Shown one piece after another: positions 36,550 to 45,832 of a stretch of 64,000 nt of DNA (position 1 is the stretch's first letter; each line of letters opens with the position of its first letter). Both the position numbers and the translations under genes were made by a program. Source of the DNA: an uncultured Clostridiaceae bacterium (GTDB lineage Bacteria; Bacillota; Clostridia; Lachnospirales; Lachnospiraceae); contig CAMWUK010000002.1 in assembly GCA_947177415.1 (NCBI GenBank), forward strand, positions 26,591 through 90,590, read 5' to 3'. A model generated the notes under the pieces. That model was not told the origin of the DNA and made no database searches. It saw only the letters and a program-made list of their open reading frames with translations.

Positions 36550-38973
36550 TTACAATAGATTTTTGACCAATCCTACTGCTTCCTGAGCATCTTTGGAATA
36601 TCCATCTGCTCCTATCTCATCTGCAAAACTTTGGGTAATTACAGCACCTCCTATAATCACTTTTATATCCAGATTTTGTGCCCTAACCTTGTCCACTACC
36701 TCTTTCATCTGCATCATAGTAGTAGTCATAAGTGCAGAAAGCCCAATAATTTTGGCATGTTCTCTCTTCGCTGTTTCAATAATTATATCAGAAGGAACAT
36801 CTTTCCCCAAATCAATTACCCTGTATCCATAATTCTTTAACATAAGTACAACCAGATTCTTTCCAATATCGTGTATATCCCCTTCTACTGTAGCAAATAC
36901 AATAGTTACCTCTTCTCCTTCATTTTTTTTCTTTTCCAACAACGGCTCCAAATAGTCAATGGCAGTCTCCATTGCCTCTGCACTGCTAATAAGCTGTGGA
37001 AGGAAATATATCATTTCATCAAATAATTTTCCTACATGATTAATTGCTGGAATTAATATATCATCAATTAATGCATTAGGTTTAAATCCCTCTTCTATTG
37101 CCTTCTTTACAATTTCTACAATTCCTTTTCGATTTCCCTTCACTACTGCTTCAAATACGGGATGCATTTGTTCTTTTTCACTGCTACCACTTTTTGTCTC
37201 TACAGCCGTCATGGTAAACTTTCTCTTTGATACTCTGTCAATATAGCGGATATCTGCCTCTTCCCGGTTCATAAGTAAATCGGATGCTACTGCTACATTC
37301 ATAAGCAAATCCTGGGAGGGATTGGCAATTGCCATGGTTAGGCCTTCTTTTATGGCAAATGCAAGGAATGTACTATTAACAAATTGTCTCTCTGGAAGCC
37401 CAAAAGAAATATTAGAAAGTCCACATATTGTTGCCACGCCTAACTCCTGTTTACAATACTGTATTGTTTCCATACATTCCACAGATGCCCGTTTATTGGC
37501 TCCTATGGTATTCACCAGCCCATCCACAACCACATCTTCTTTTGTCATGCCAAAACTATATGCTCTGTCTAATATTTTACCAATAATATCCTTTTTTTCC
37601 TGAATGTCTTTTGGCAGTCCTTCATCCGACAATGGTAGTAAGATAAACATAGCTCCATATTTTTTTGCAATAGGAATCAACTTTTCAAATTTTTCACTCT
37701 CCAAGGATATAGAATTAATCAAGGCTCTTCCCGGATAGATCCGAAGTGCTGCTTCCAACACATCAATACTGCTGGAATCAATGGATAACGGAATATTAGA
37801 AATCATAGTTACATGGTTGATAACATCCAACATAGTTTGTTTTTCATCTATTCCATTCATCCCCACATTCACATCTAAAATATCTGCCCCAAGCTCCACC
37901 TGTTCTTCTACAAATGTAGTAACAATATCCAGTTTTCCCTCCCGTAATTCTGCTTGCAAAGCTTTCTTTCCAGTTGGATTGATACGCTCCCCTACTACCA
38001 TAAATCTGCCATTGATATCAATTTCCACTGTTTTTCTTTCTGTGGTAATAGCACGAACTTTTTCCTTAGAAATCTGTGGAATTGCTTTTTTCTCCACCAA
38101 TTCTTTCATACGGCTTATATGTTTTGGGGTAGTTCCACAACATCCACCCACAATGGAAATTCCTTTTTCTACTAATTTTTCCATTTCCTCAGCAAATTCT
38201 TGCGGTTCCATATCAAATACTGTCTCACCATCTTTTAACTCTGGAAGTCCTGCATTGGGTTTTGCAATCAATGGTATATTTGCCACACTACGCATATCTT
38301 CTACAATCTGATGCATCTTGTCTGGACCTGTGGAACAATTTAGCCCCACCGCATCTGCCCCAAGACTTTGCAGTACCACTACCGCAGTCTTAGCATCTGT
38401 TCCAAACAATGTTCTCTCATCTTCATTAAAAGTCAAAGTAACCATAATTGGCAAATTGCAAATTTCTTTTATGGCAAGAACTGCTGCACGGCACTCCTGC
38501 AAACTCATCATGGTTTCCACTACAAATAAATCTACACCTGCTTCTATCAATACTCCTGCCTGTTCTTTATAAATTTCCACCAATTCTTCAAATTGAAGTT
38601 TACCAACCGGATATAACTGCTGCCCTGTCATGGTAAGGTCTCCAGCAACGAAAACTTTTTCTTGGCATCCACACTCTGCCACAGCTTCTTTTGAAATCTC
38701 CACAAGCCGATGGTTCATTTTCACTAATTGATCTTGTAACCCATATTCTTCTAATTTAATGCGGTTACAGGTAAAGGTAGGGGCATATAAAATATCTGTT
38801 CCTGCCTTAATATAGTCTATCTGTAATTGTTTCATAATCTGGCTGTTTTCAATAATCCACTGTTCCGGGCAAACACCCACAGGCATGCCACTCTTCTGTA
38901 AATTTGAACCGGTTGCACCATCCAGTATTACAATCTTTTTTTGTACTAGTTCCCTAAATGCTTTTTTTTCCAT
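36550..38973 (-). CDS. metH: Cobalamin-dependent methionine synthase lacking the reactivation domain
   Basis: 807 residues. Domains in order: homocysteine methyltransferase (about 1-295) with the zinc ligands GLNCSTG and IVGGCCGTTPKHI; pterin-binding domain (about 315-580) with VGERINPTGKKALQ; B12-binding cap (about 600-690); and B12-binding domain with EGDIHDIGKNLV (about 703), whose His ligates cobalt. The ~330-residue C-terminal AdoMet-binding reactivation domain of Escherichia coli MetH is absent, as is usual in clostridia, where a separate activase may serve. No B12 or SAM riboswitch was found upstream. Confidence 0.95.
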   Translation of the reverse strand: MEKKAFRELVQKKIVILDGATGSNLQKSGMPVGVCPEQWIIENSQIMKQLQIDYIKAGTDILYAPTFTCNRIKLEEYGLQDQLVKMNHRLVEISKEAVAECGCQEKVFVAGDLTMTGQQLYPVGKLQFEELVEIYKEQAGVLIEAGVDLFVVETMMSLQECRAAVLAIKEICNLPIMVTLTFNEDERTLFGTDAKTAVVVLQSLGADAVGLNCSTGPDKMHQIVEDMRSVANIPLIAKPNAGLPELKDGETVFDMEPQEFAEEMEKLVEKGISIVGGCCGTTPKHISRMKELVEKKAIPQISKEKVRAITTERKTVEIDINGRFMVVGERINPTGKKALQAELREGKLDIVTTFVEEQVELGADILDVNVGMNGIDEKQTMLDVINHVTMISNIPLSIDSSSIDVLEAALRIYPGRALINSISLESEKFEKLIPIAKKYGAMFILLPLSDEGLPKDIQEKKDIIGKILDRAYSFGMTKEDVVVDGLVNTIGANKRASVECMETIQYCKQELGVATICGLSNISFGLPERQFVNSTFLAFAIKEGLTMAIANPSQDLLMNVAVASDLLMNREEADIRYIDRVSKRKFTMTAVETKSGSSEKEQMHPVFEAVVKGNRKGIVEIVKKAIEEGFKPNALIDDILIPAINHVGKLFDEMIYFLPQLISSAEAMETAIDYLEPLLEKKKNEGEEVTIVFATVEGDIHDIGKNLVVLMLKNYGYRVIDLGKDVPSDIIIETAKREHAKIIGLSALMTTTMMQMKEVVDKVRAQNLDIKVIIGGAVITQSFADEIGADGYSKDAQEAVGLVKNLL

Positions 38974-39035
38974 GCTGCTTCTCCTATCTGTTGTTCTCTT
39001 TTAACTCTTTCGAACCATAAAAAATTACTTTTTTA

Positions 39036-39240
39036 GTAACTGTTCATGTGGAAACACGTATTCACTGCGTGTTTCGTAAGAAAAAATGAAAGTTGATTGC
39101 TACGTGCTACGCACTCCCGCAATCACTAACTGTATTCGTATTTCGGGCTACCACCCTACATACTCATACAGTTTAGCCAGCCAAATGTCTATATTTCTTT
39201 GCAAGCAAGCTTGCACGAAATATAGCCGTTTGTCAGGACT
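39036..39240 (-). repeat. Chimeric palindromic element
   Basis: The left part (GTAACTGTTCATGTGG, hairpin AAACACGTA ... TGCGTGTTT, then GTAAGAAAAAATGAAAGTT) is the 3' arm of a type A element in reverse. The rest matches, in reverse, the interior of the 355-bp element at 44405 (GATTGC ... GCAATC hairpin, GTATTCGTATTTCGG, CATACAGTTTAGCCAGCC, GTTTGTCAGGACTTTC). The far end has no GTTAC terminus and stops next to the aminopeptidase gene. This fills the gap 38974-39241. Confidence 0.75.
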
Positions 39241-39241
39241 T

Positions 39242-40357
39242 TCAGCGTAAATTCTCTGGATTTAGGCATAATAACTCCTCTACTACAAACATACCATCTT
39301 TCCTTATCAGTACATCATCAAAGTAAATCTCTCCGCCTCCCCATTCTTTTGTCTGGATATTTACCAAATCCCAATGAATTGAGGATTCATTTCCATTGTC
39401 TGCATCTTCATAGCAATTTCCTGGTGTAAAATGAAATGACCCCATAATCTTTTCATCAAACAAAATATCCTTCATTGGTTTCTTTACATAAGGATTGACT
39501 CCTATAGCAAATTCACCTACATATCTTGCTCCTTCGTCTGTATCAAAGATTTCATTAATACGGCTTGTGTCATTTGCTGTAGCCTTTACAATTTTTCCAT
39601 CTTTAAATTCCAAACATACATTTTCAAAAGTAAATCCCTGATACAAGGAAGGTGTATTATAAGTAATTACCCCATTTACAGAATCTCTAACCGGAGCAGT
39701 ATATACCTCTCCATCTGGAATATTCATCTGGCCTGCACATGGAACAGCCGGAATATCTTTGATGGAGAAGGTTAAATCTGTTCCAGATCCCACAATCCGC
39801 ACCTTATTGGTACGATTCATATAGTTTACCAAGCTTTCCATTGCCTTTGCCATTCTGGAATAATCCAAAGTACAAACATCAAAATAAAAATCTTCAAAGG
39901 CCTCTAAACTAGTATTAGACAATTGTGCCATTGCCTCATTTGGATATCGAAGAACCACCCATCTGGTTTTCTTCACTCTTGTTTCATGATGAACCGGAGT
40001 TGCATAATACAAATCATATAACTGCATCTTTTCTGCTGGTACATCTGCAAGTTCTGCTACATTGTCAGAACCACGGACTGCCACATAACAATCCATAGCT
40101 TCCATTTCCTCTTTATCTATCTTTGCCATAAGTTCTAATTGCTCTTTGGTACAATGCAGCAAAGTTTCTCTTAGTACCTGGTTGTCGGTATAATGTGGAA
40201 AAGGTACTCCACCTGCTTTGTATACTTCTTTTATGATTGCTCTTGCCAAATCTCTGGTGCTTCTTCCAATATAATGTACATATACCTTATCCCCTGGTTT
40301 TACTTCCATGGAATAATTCACCAAATTCCCTGCTAACTTCTTTATTCTTTCATCCAT
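39242..40357 (-). CDS. M29 family aminopeptidase
   Basis: 371 residues. The fold begins with LVNYSMEVKPGDKVYVHY. Metal-binding regions of the M29 (thermophilic aminopeptidase, AmpS/PepS) family are present: PDGEVYTAP (about 238), YVGEFAIGVNP (about 280), and the C-terminal HFTPGNCYEDADNGNESSIHWDLV (about 310-333) with the conserved Glu/His, followed by GGGEIYFDDVLIRKDG. It cleaves N-terminal residues from peptides in the cytoplasm. The start has GGGTAGAG upstream. Confidence 0.92.
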   Translation of the reverse strand: MDERIKKLAGNLVNYSMEVKPGDKVYVHYIGRSTRDLARAIIKEVYKAGGVPFPHYTDNQVLRETLLHCTKEQLELMAKIDKEEMEAMDCYVAVRGSDNVAELADVPAEKMQLYDLYYATPVHHETRVKKTRWVVLRYPNEAMAQLSNTSLEAFEDFYFDVCTLDYSRMAKAMESLVNYMNRTNKVRIVGSGTDLTFSIKDIPAVPCAGQMNIPDGEVYTAPVRDSVNGVITYNTPSLYQGFTFENVCLEFKDGKIVKATANDTSRINEIFDTDEGARYVGEFAIGVNPYVKKPMKDILFDEKIMGSFHFTPGNCYEDADNGNESSIHWDLVNIQTKEWGGGEIYFDDVLIRKDGMFVVEELLCLNPENLR

Positions 40358-40383
40358 TCTTCTCTACCCTTTCTATTTCTATT

Positions 40384-40648
40384 GTATCTGTTCAGTACCT
40401 GAACAGATACGAGATTTTAGCCCATATAAATTCGCAAAGCGAAGGGCTAAAATCTTGTAAAACTCGGATTTGTCAAGCAAATCCTCGAGTATGTTCTGAA
40501 CAGTTGTAACAGTTCAGCCGAGGGCTGACCTGTTACGGAATTGGGCAAGCTTCGCATATAAATTGCCCAATTCCAATCCTTCTGTAGTCTTTTTTACGGT
40601 CTGCACAACGGGGTGTGCAGACCTACCTGAACTGTTACGAACAGTTAC
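40384..40648 (+). repeat. GTAAC-family element, type A', interrupted by a type B element
   Basis: The element proper is 40384-40505 plus the last two bases at 40647-40648: GTATCTGTTCAG ... CTGAACAGTTAC. Stems GAGATTTTAGCCC ... GGGCTAAAATCTT and CTCGGATTTGTC ... AAATCCTCGAG. Outer flanks TTTCTATT and TTTTTATT (7 of 8). The type B element at 40506-40638 sits two bases before its right end. Confidence 0.88.
40506..40638 (+). repeat. GTAAC-family element, type B, inserted into another element
   Basis: Ends GTAACAGTTCAGCC and CTGAACTGTTAC; flanked exactly by GAACAGTT (40498-40505 and 40639-40646), which is itself part of the host element's terminal repeat. Third stem GTCTGCACA ... TGTGCAGAC. Confidence 0.92.
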
Positions 40649-40651
40649 TTT

Positions 40652-43189
40652 TTATTGAACATAGCTGATATATACATTACCAGCATCCTCAAACATCTTT
40701 GTGGCATTAACCATATTTTTTGTTTCCTTTTTACCAGTTGCTGGATTAATATAAGTTACTGTACTTTCATTATATTCTGTAATCAATACAAAGCTATTGG
40801 TTCCAAGACATCCAATTACAGGACGGTTATTGCTTACAAAATACAGAACTTCATCTAAAGTACATCCTTTCATACTTAACACTTTAGCATCCTTTAACTT
40901 ACTCTTTAACAAAGAATATGCGGTCTTATTACTCCTAGAAAGTTCCTTTTCATCGGCTGCTATATGGTTATGTTTCAAAATCATGGCAACACAGGCACCT
41001 TTTGCATTCACCCCATTCCCTGTGGAAATAGTCTGAATACTTCCAATCTGATTGTTGGTATACTTACCAGATCGTTCATATATCAACTGGTTATCTTCAT
41101 TAATAACCACACCCATCCATTCTTCTGCTGCATTAATTGCCTTACCAAGGTTACTATAAGCTCCTTTTATAATTCCTTCTGCATATACATAATATCTTGC
41201 ATATTTACTTTCATTTCCTTGCAAACGTACTATCATATTTTCATTCATCATAGTAGATTTTGCACCAGAAACACTTGGTAATGATCCCATAATAAATCCC
41301 TGACGCAGATACAAATAATATTCTGTCAGATTTAATTGTGTCACCCTTTTATTTATACCCATAGCCGGTGTAGCCTTTCCATTTTTATTTTGAATACTAT
41401 CACCCTTAATATCTACAAATTTGCCATTTTGTTTTTTTGCCCGTTCCATCTGAATTACATCATCTGTTACTTCTGCACTGGTTACATAAATATTTTTCTC
41501 CTGATAAACTTTTAGTTCCTTTCCGGTTTTATCTACAATAGACACCTTATACATTGGTGTAATCTTTGTTCCATCAGAATCCTCGGATAAATCTTTGTCC
41601 TTTACTTGTCCATACACAATATTATCATCAATATTGCCTATTAGTATGATTCGTTCTCCTTCTTTTGCATCAATGGAAATCCGCCTTTTACTTTCTAAAT
41701 CCATAAGAAGAATTTCCTTTGATTTAGCATCATTGGAATTACCCTGCCATGCAAGAAGCCCTGCTCCCTCCACATAACAATAGTCTCCATCTGCCACTTG
41801 CTTTGCGATAACAGTCATCTTTTTTGCTACTGTATCATAGGAATAAATAACATTAGATATGGAAAAATAAAATACATTTCCATCATTTACATAACAAAAA
41901 CGATCCAGATTTTCCTTTAAAATCTGATAGGTTGTCTCAAGAGGTATAAATAACTGTTCCTCAATACGCTTTTCACTATCATAATATTTATAGAGAACAA
42001 TTCCTACACAGCCTTCATAGTCTCCACAATTCATATAACCATAAACCATAAAGTCCATATCTCCATTCTCATTCAGATTGATGATGCGGTAGCCATGCTG
42101 GTTGTAAGCAGCATTTACATTCTTTGGATTAGAATCCCAAAAAGAAAATACCTTTGTTGCCATATTTTCTGTAAGATAATACTCCCACAATTCTCCTCCT
42201 ATGGCAAAAGCGACACGGTTTTTCTCTTCTGTGTATACCATCTCAATATCGCTATTGTTTGTAATTCCTACCTTAAATTCATTTTCTGATAAACTGGTAT
42301 TCTCTATATTAAACACCGTTTCCATCGTACGATTGAATTTCAACAAATATGCTCTTCCAGATGAATAACGTACCCTATAAAATTCTTTTACCCAACAAAT
42401 CTCTTCTCCATCTCCCGACTGAATCTTTACCAGATATTCCATAGAGACAGATGCGGTTTCTATATTAAACTCTTTAATGGTTGGTACAATTGGAGACACA
42501 ATTTTGGGGTTCAATTCTCCCCATCCAATTAAATCAATGGAAGAATGGATGTCTACATCCGCAAAATTATCATTCTTCTTTGTAGAAGAATATTCCAAAT
42601 ATCTAGAGAGACTGTTTACCTTACTTTTATCCAAAGTTTTGTCATGAAAATCTGTAATAAAATTCATTTTCTCATTCAAAAAACTTTCGCTTCCATAACA
42701 TTTAATTCTTGTAAAATAATGAATTTTTTTTCCTTCTGTAGAAACGGCTGTTACTTTAAATGCATATTCCTTTCCCTGTTCTACACTAGCATTTAACTTG
42801 ACTGTAGCAACTTTCCCTTCTTTACTTTCTTCTAATACAGATATCTCACCAGAATCCATAAGTTCATTATTATTGACTCTTCGAAGTTCATATTTTAACT
42901 TTCGTACCTTTACCTTATTTTCTGTAATCACAAGTTGAAATTCCTGATTCATTCCTACAGGAGTCATAGATTCCCGTATTACATTTGCTTTTAAATTACT
43001 ATTATACCCTCGAAGGAGATTCATCGTATATCCTCGGGATTTTACAACCATTGTTGGAAAGGAGGGTTCTGCCAAATCCACCTTTTTTTTGGTACTATTT
43101 ATTTGTACTTCCCGTACATTTCCACTAAATAAGAAAACACTCCCCACAAATACAGCAAGGAAAATCAGTGCTCTATATAGATGTTTCAT
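40652..43189 (-). CDS. Exported protein with degenerate C39-like C-terminal domain
   Basis: 845 residues. An N-terminal membrane anchor or signal (about 5-24) is followed by a beta-sandwich region, a long stretch with repeated strand motifs suggestive of a beta-propeller (about 290-560), and a C-terminal domain (about 715-845) resembling C39-like peptidases: KGACVAMILKHNHIAADEKEL has the Cys (about 733), but the usual His (HxVLVxGYD) reads SFVLITEYNE and the DP motif reads INPATG. It is therefore probably not a protease. The start overlaps the end of the upstream methyltransferase by 17 nt with GAGGG inside that gene. Role unknown. Confidence 0.82.
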   Translation of the reverse strand: MKHLYRALIFLAVFVGSVFLFSGNVREVQINSTKKKVDLAEPSFPTMVVKSRGYTMNLLRGYNSNLKANVIRESMTPVGMNQEFQLVITENKVKVRKLKYELRRVNNNELMDSGEISVLEESKEGKVATVKLNASVEQGKEYAFKVTAVSTEGKKIHYFTRIKCYGSESFLNEKMNFITDFHDKTLDKSKVNSLSRYLEYSSTKKNDNFADVDIHSSIDLIGWGELNPKIVSPIVPTIKEFNIETASVSMEYLVKIQSGDGEEICWVKEFYRVRYSSGRAYLLKFNRTMETVFNIENTSLSENEFKVGITNNSDIEMVYTEEKNRVAFAIGGELWEYYLTENMATKVFSFWDSNPKNVNAAYNQHGYRIINLNENGDMDFMVYGYMNCGDYEGCVGIVLYKYYDSEKRIEEQLFIPLETTYQILKENLDRFCYVNDGNVFYFSISNVIYSYDTVAKKMTVIAKQVADGDYCYVEGAGLLAWQGNSNDAKSKEILLMDLESKRRISIDAKEGERIILIGNIDDNIVYGQVKDKDLSEDSDGTKITPMYKVSIVDKTGKELKVYQEKNIYVTSAEVTDDVIQMERAKKQNGKFVDIKGDSIQNKNGKATPAMGINKRVTQLNLTEYYLYLRQGFIMGSLPSVSGAKSTMMNENMIVRLQGNESKYARYYVYAEGIIKGAYSNLGKAINAAEEWMGVVINEDNQLIYERSGKYTNNQIGSIQTISTGNGVNAKGACVAMILKHNHIAADEKELSRSNKTAYSLLKSKLKDAKVLSMKGCTLDEVLYFVSNNRPVIGCLGTNSFVLITEYNESTVTYINPATGKKETKNMVNATKMFEDAGNVYISYVQ

Positions 43190-44369
43190 TTATCATTCCC
43201 TCTTCTTTTAATAAATTACCCAATGTCAGGGAACTACCTAAATACTGTTCCATATTCAGGTATTCCTGCCATTTCTCCTGTTTTTTAGTTAGTTTCTTTG
43301 TTTTAACTGCACGGATCAATAGATTCTTTGGTGTATGCTCCATATCAATAAATTCTAAAATCTGAGTTTTATAACCCATGCTTTCTAATAAATTTGCACG
43401 CATAGCATCCGTAAATAAAGCTGCTGTACGTTCCTTAATAATTCCATAAGATAATAAGGAAGACAAATCTTTATTTTTTATCTGTTTATTTAACTCATGC
43501 TGGCAGCAGGGTACTGATAAAATCACAGATGCGTTCCACTTAATTGCCTTATAAAGTGCATAATCTGTAGCAGTATCACAAGCGTGAAGAGTTACCACCA
43601 TATCCACTTCCTCCATTCCATTATAGGAAGCAATATCTCCCTCTAAGAATACCAGCTTTTCATATCCATACTTTTTGCCTAGTTCATTACAGTTACGGAT
43701 AACCTCTTTTTTCAAATCCAACCCTACAATTTGCACTGGATATTTCTTCATTTCATGAAGATAATAATACATGGCAAAAGTAAGATAGGACTTTCCACAA
43801 CCAAAATCCAGTATTCTGATTTCTTTATCTTTCGGCAGATTAGGAAGTATATCTTCTATAAATTCCAAAAAACGGTTAATTTGTTTAAATTTATCATATT
43901 TTGTCCGTACAATCCTTCCATCTCTGGTCATAATTCCCAAATCGAACAAAAATGGAATTTCCATACCTTCTTCTAATATATATTGTTTCTTTCTATTATG
44001 GGATAAGTCCATAGAAAATGGAATCTCTTCTTCCTTAATTTTCTTTCTTTTCATAGTAATTTTTCCCTTTTTGCTTATCCGTATGGTTATTGTTTCTGTC
44101 TTTCCCCGAAGTTCTGCCTGTTTGAGACGCACTTGCTCTCCATAAAACCATTCCGCCATAGCATCTAGTATTTCTTCCTTTTTTAAATTCTGGTGAAATA
44201 CCTGTTTCCCACAATACTTTGTTATTTGATAACATATAGCAGCTTTTAACAATATCGGACGAATCTTCACCTTTTGCAAGATTTCTTTATCACTGGAATC
44301 ACTGATAATTCCCTCTATAAAATCCCCTTCTAAAATCTCCCGACATGCACTTATCCACTGTTCCTCCAT
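43173..44369 (-). CDS. SAM-dependent methyltransferase, Methyltransf_32 type
   Basis: 398 residues. An N-terminal helical region (about 1-165) precedes a Rossmann domain with RILDFGCGKSYLTFAMYYYL (about 205-224), GLDLKKEVIRNC and VVTLHACDTATDYAL (about 282), followed by LSVPCCQHEL. The HACDTATDYAL and PCCQHE motifs are typical of the Methyltransf_32 family, whose known members modify RNA or proteins. Substrate unknown. Translationally coupled to the downstream exported protein by the 17-nt overlap. Confidence 0.88.
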   Translation of the reverse strand: MEEQWISACREILEGDFIEGIISDSSDKEILQKVKIRPILLKAAICYQITKYCGKQVFHQNLKKEEILDAMAEWFYGEQVRLKQAELRGKTETITIRISKKGKITMKRKKIKEEEIPFSMDLSHNRKKQYILEEGMEIPFLFDLGIMTRDGRIVRTKYDKFKQINRFLEFIEDILPNLPKDKEIRILDFGCGKSYLTFAMYYYLHEMKKYPVQIVGLDLKKEVIRNCNELGKKYGYEKLVFLEGDIASYNGMEEVDMVVTLHACDTATDYALYKAIKWNASVILSVPCCQHELNKQIKNKDLSSLLSYGIIKERTAALFTDAMRANLLESMGYKTQILEFIDMEHTPKNLLIRAVKTKKLTKKQEKWQEYLNMEQYLGSSLTLGNLLKEEGMINETSI

Positions 44370-44404
44370 GAATTTCTTTCAATCCTTTCTCACTATCATA
44401 AAAC

Positions 44405-44759
44405 TAGGTAATTGCGAAACTCTCATTATCTTAAATTATTTTGTGCGAATTTACATATCAAAGCTAGGTGCTTTCGAGACCGTCGGTACTTACTATGAAA
44501 GTCCTGACAAATGGTTGCATTTTATGCAAGTTTACTTGCAAAGAAATGTAACCATTTGGCTGGCTAAACTGTATGAGTATGAAGGGCGACAGTCCGAAAT
44601 ACGAATACGGTTCGTGATTGCAAGAGTGCGAAGCACGCAGCAATCAACTTTCATTCAATTATATACCGTTACGGTTGAGAGCAGTGAAAACGTGCCTTGC
44701 GTTGATATGTATACATTGCACAAAAACTCTATGAGTAAATTGAGTTTCGCAAATACCTA
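44405..44759. mobile_element. TAGGTAATTG-ended MITE, copy 1
   Basis: A 355-bp element with terminal inverted repeats TAGGTAATTGCGAAACTC and GAGTTTCGCAAATACCTA, flanked by TATCATAAAAC (44394-44404) and TATCATAAACC (44760-44770), 10 of 11 identical. The interior holds two large hairpins (ATGGTTGCATTTTATGCAAG with its partner; GATTGC ... GCAATC) and no credible coding region. It shares about 75 bp at each end with the copy at 55597 but not the centre. It fills most of the gap 44370-44879. Confidence 0.9.
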
Positions 44760-44879
44760 TATCATAAACCCTATAGATTTTTTTATTGTAACACCAATTT
44801 CCTACCCTATGCAATACCCTATATGCACTTTTCCCTTTTTCTTCTCATATACTATGCTAAAAAGGTAAAGGAGTCCTTT

Positions 44880-45503
44880 ATGAATTATCAAGATTTCACA
44901 AAAATTCCTGCTTTGCCTCCTTCCAATCAATCTGTACCTTTTTATCAAGGTTTTCCGATGGTTCCCTTATATGGGTACGATAATATAGAGGATGCAAATC
45001 AGGATAACGATTATGCCAGACATCTATACTCCAGTGCGGTAAAACGGATACAAGAGGAAGTAGACGAAGAATGTGACAAACTAGAATACAATGGTAGTTG
45101 CATGTATCACAAATATCCGGACAAAGTACATCTGCAAATGATTTCCTCTAAAATCTATGAGCGTGTCAAAGAACTTTCTATACAGCCGGAAGCCATTGAA
45201 ATTACTTCCCTGACAAGTCCTGGATGCCGTGGTGGAAATTGTTCTCCACCACCATCTCCCAGACCACCTTATCCACCTATGCCTCCTTGTCATGGAAGAA
45301 ACTGCCCTCCTCCGCCACCTCCCAGACCACCTCGGCCACCTATGCCTCCTTGTTATGGACGAGATTGTATACAACCAAGACCTCTCCCAGATTATACTCC
45401 GGATGGTAAACCAAACTGGCTAAAAAGTCTGGTAGATGTGATGCTTTACAATGAAATGAATAACCGCCGCCGTCGTTACCGCAGCAGGAATTCCTGGTTT
45501 TAA
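44880..45503 (+). CDS. Pro/Cys-rich protein of unknown function
   Basis: 207 residues from the ATG at 44880, which has AAAGGAG six bases upstream; the longer frame from 44823 lacks a ribosome site. A Tyr/Pro-rich start is followed by a conserved acidic helix (about 50-100: VDEECDKLEYNGSCMYHKYPDKVHL) found in a Lachnospiraceae family, then three CxGRxC-like units (CRGGNC, CHGRNC, CYGRDC) separated by polyproline, and an Arg-rich tail. The layout suggests a structural surface or spore-coat protein, which is inference. It is a lone plus-strand gene after the 355-bp MITE. Confidence 0.72.
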   Translation: MNYQDFTKIPALPPSNQSVPFYQGFPMVPLYGYDNIEDANQDNDYARHLYSSAVKRIQEEVDEECDKLEYNGSCMYHKYPDKVHLQMISSKIYERVKELSIQPEAIEITSLTSPGCRGGNCSPPPSPRPPYPPMPPCHGRNCPPPPPPRPPRPPMPPCYGRDCIQPRPLPDYTPDGKPNWLKSLVDVMLYNEMNNRRRRYRSRNSWF

Positions 45504-45545
45504 ATACAAAACATCCATGCCTTGTAGACTGTGGCATCACCATAA

Positions 45546-45661
45546 ATATATTCGCATGGGTGTTTCGTAAACGAGGATGCACACAAGTGCAAAAACAGCA
45601 CTTGGTGCTTTACGAACCTTGTAGCAGAGTGCAAGGTTCTACCTAAAAAAGGTGAATATAT
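45546..45661. repeat. Divergent relative of the three-stem elements
   Basis: Outer stem ATATATTC ... GAATATAT. Inside, CACAAGTGC-AAAAACA-GCACTTG and then CTTTACG-AACCTTG ... CAAGGTT-CTACCT, the same CTTACG/CTACCT frame as in the GTAAC family with a different stem. The GTAAC termini are missing. With the next element it fills the gap 45504-45884. Confidence 0.65.
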
Positions 45662-45670
45662 AGAAAAAAT

Positions 45671-45806
45671 GTAACTGTTCAGAACCATGAACAGTTACGT
45701 TCTAAGCCCATGAAAATTCGCCTTCGGCGAAGGGCTTAGAACAATCAAAATTTACATTTTGCTACGTAAACACGCAGTAAATGCGTGTTTCTACCTGAAT
45801 AGTTAC
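45671..45806 (+). repeat. GTAAC-family palindromic mobile element, type A
   Basis: A 136-bp three-hairpin element with ends GTAACTGTTCAG and CTGAATAGTTAC, flanked exactly by GAAAAAAT (45663-45670 and 45807-45814). Confidence 0.92.
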
Positions 45807-45832
45807 GAAAAAATCTTCTATAAGATAGAACA

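Noticed and set aside
44368..44868. A 166-codon plus-strand frame
   Set aside because: It lies almost wholly inside the 355-bp MITE with 11-bp flanking duplications; its apparent coding is a by-product of the palindromic stems.
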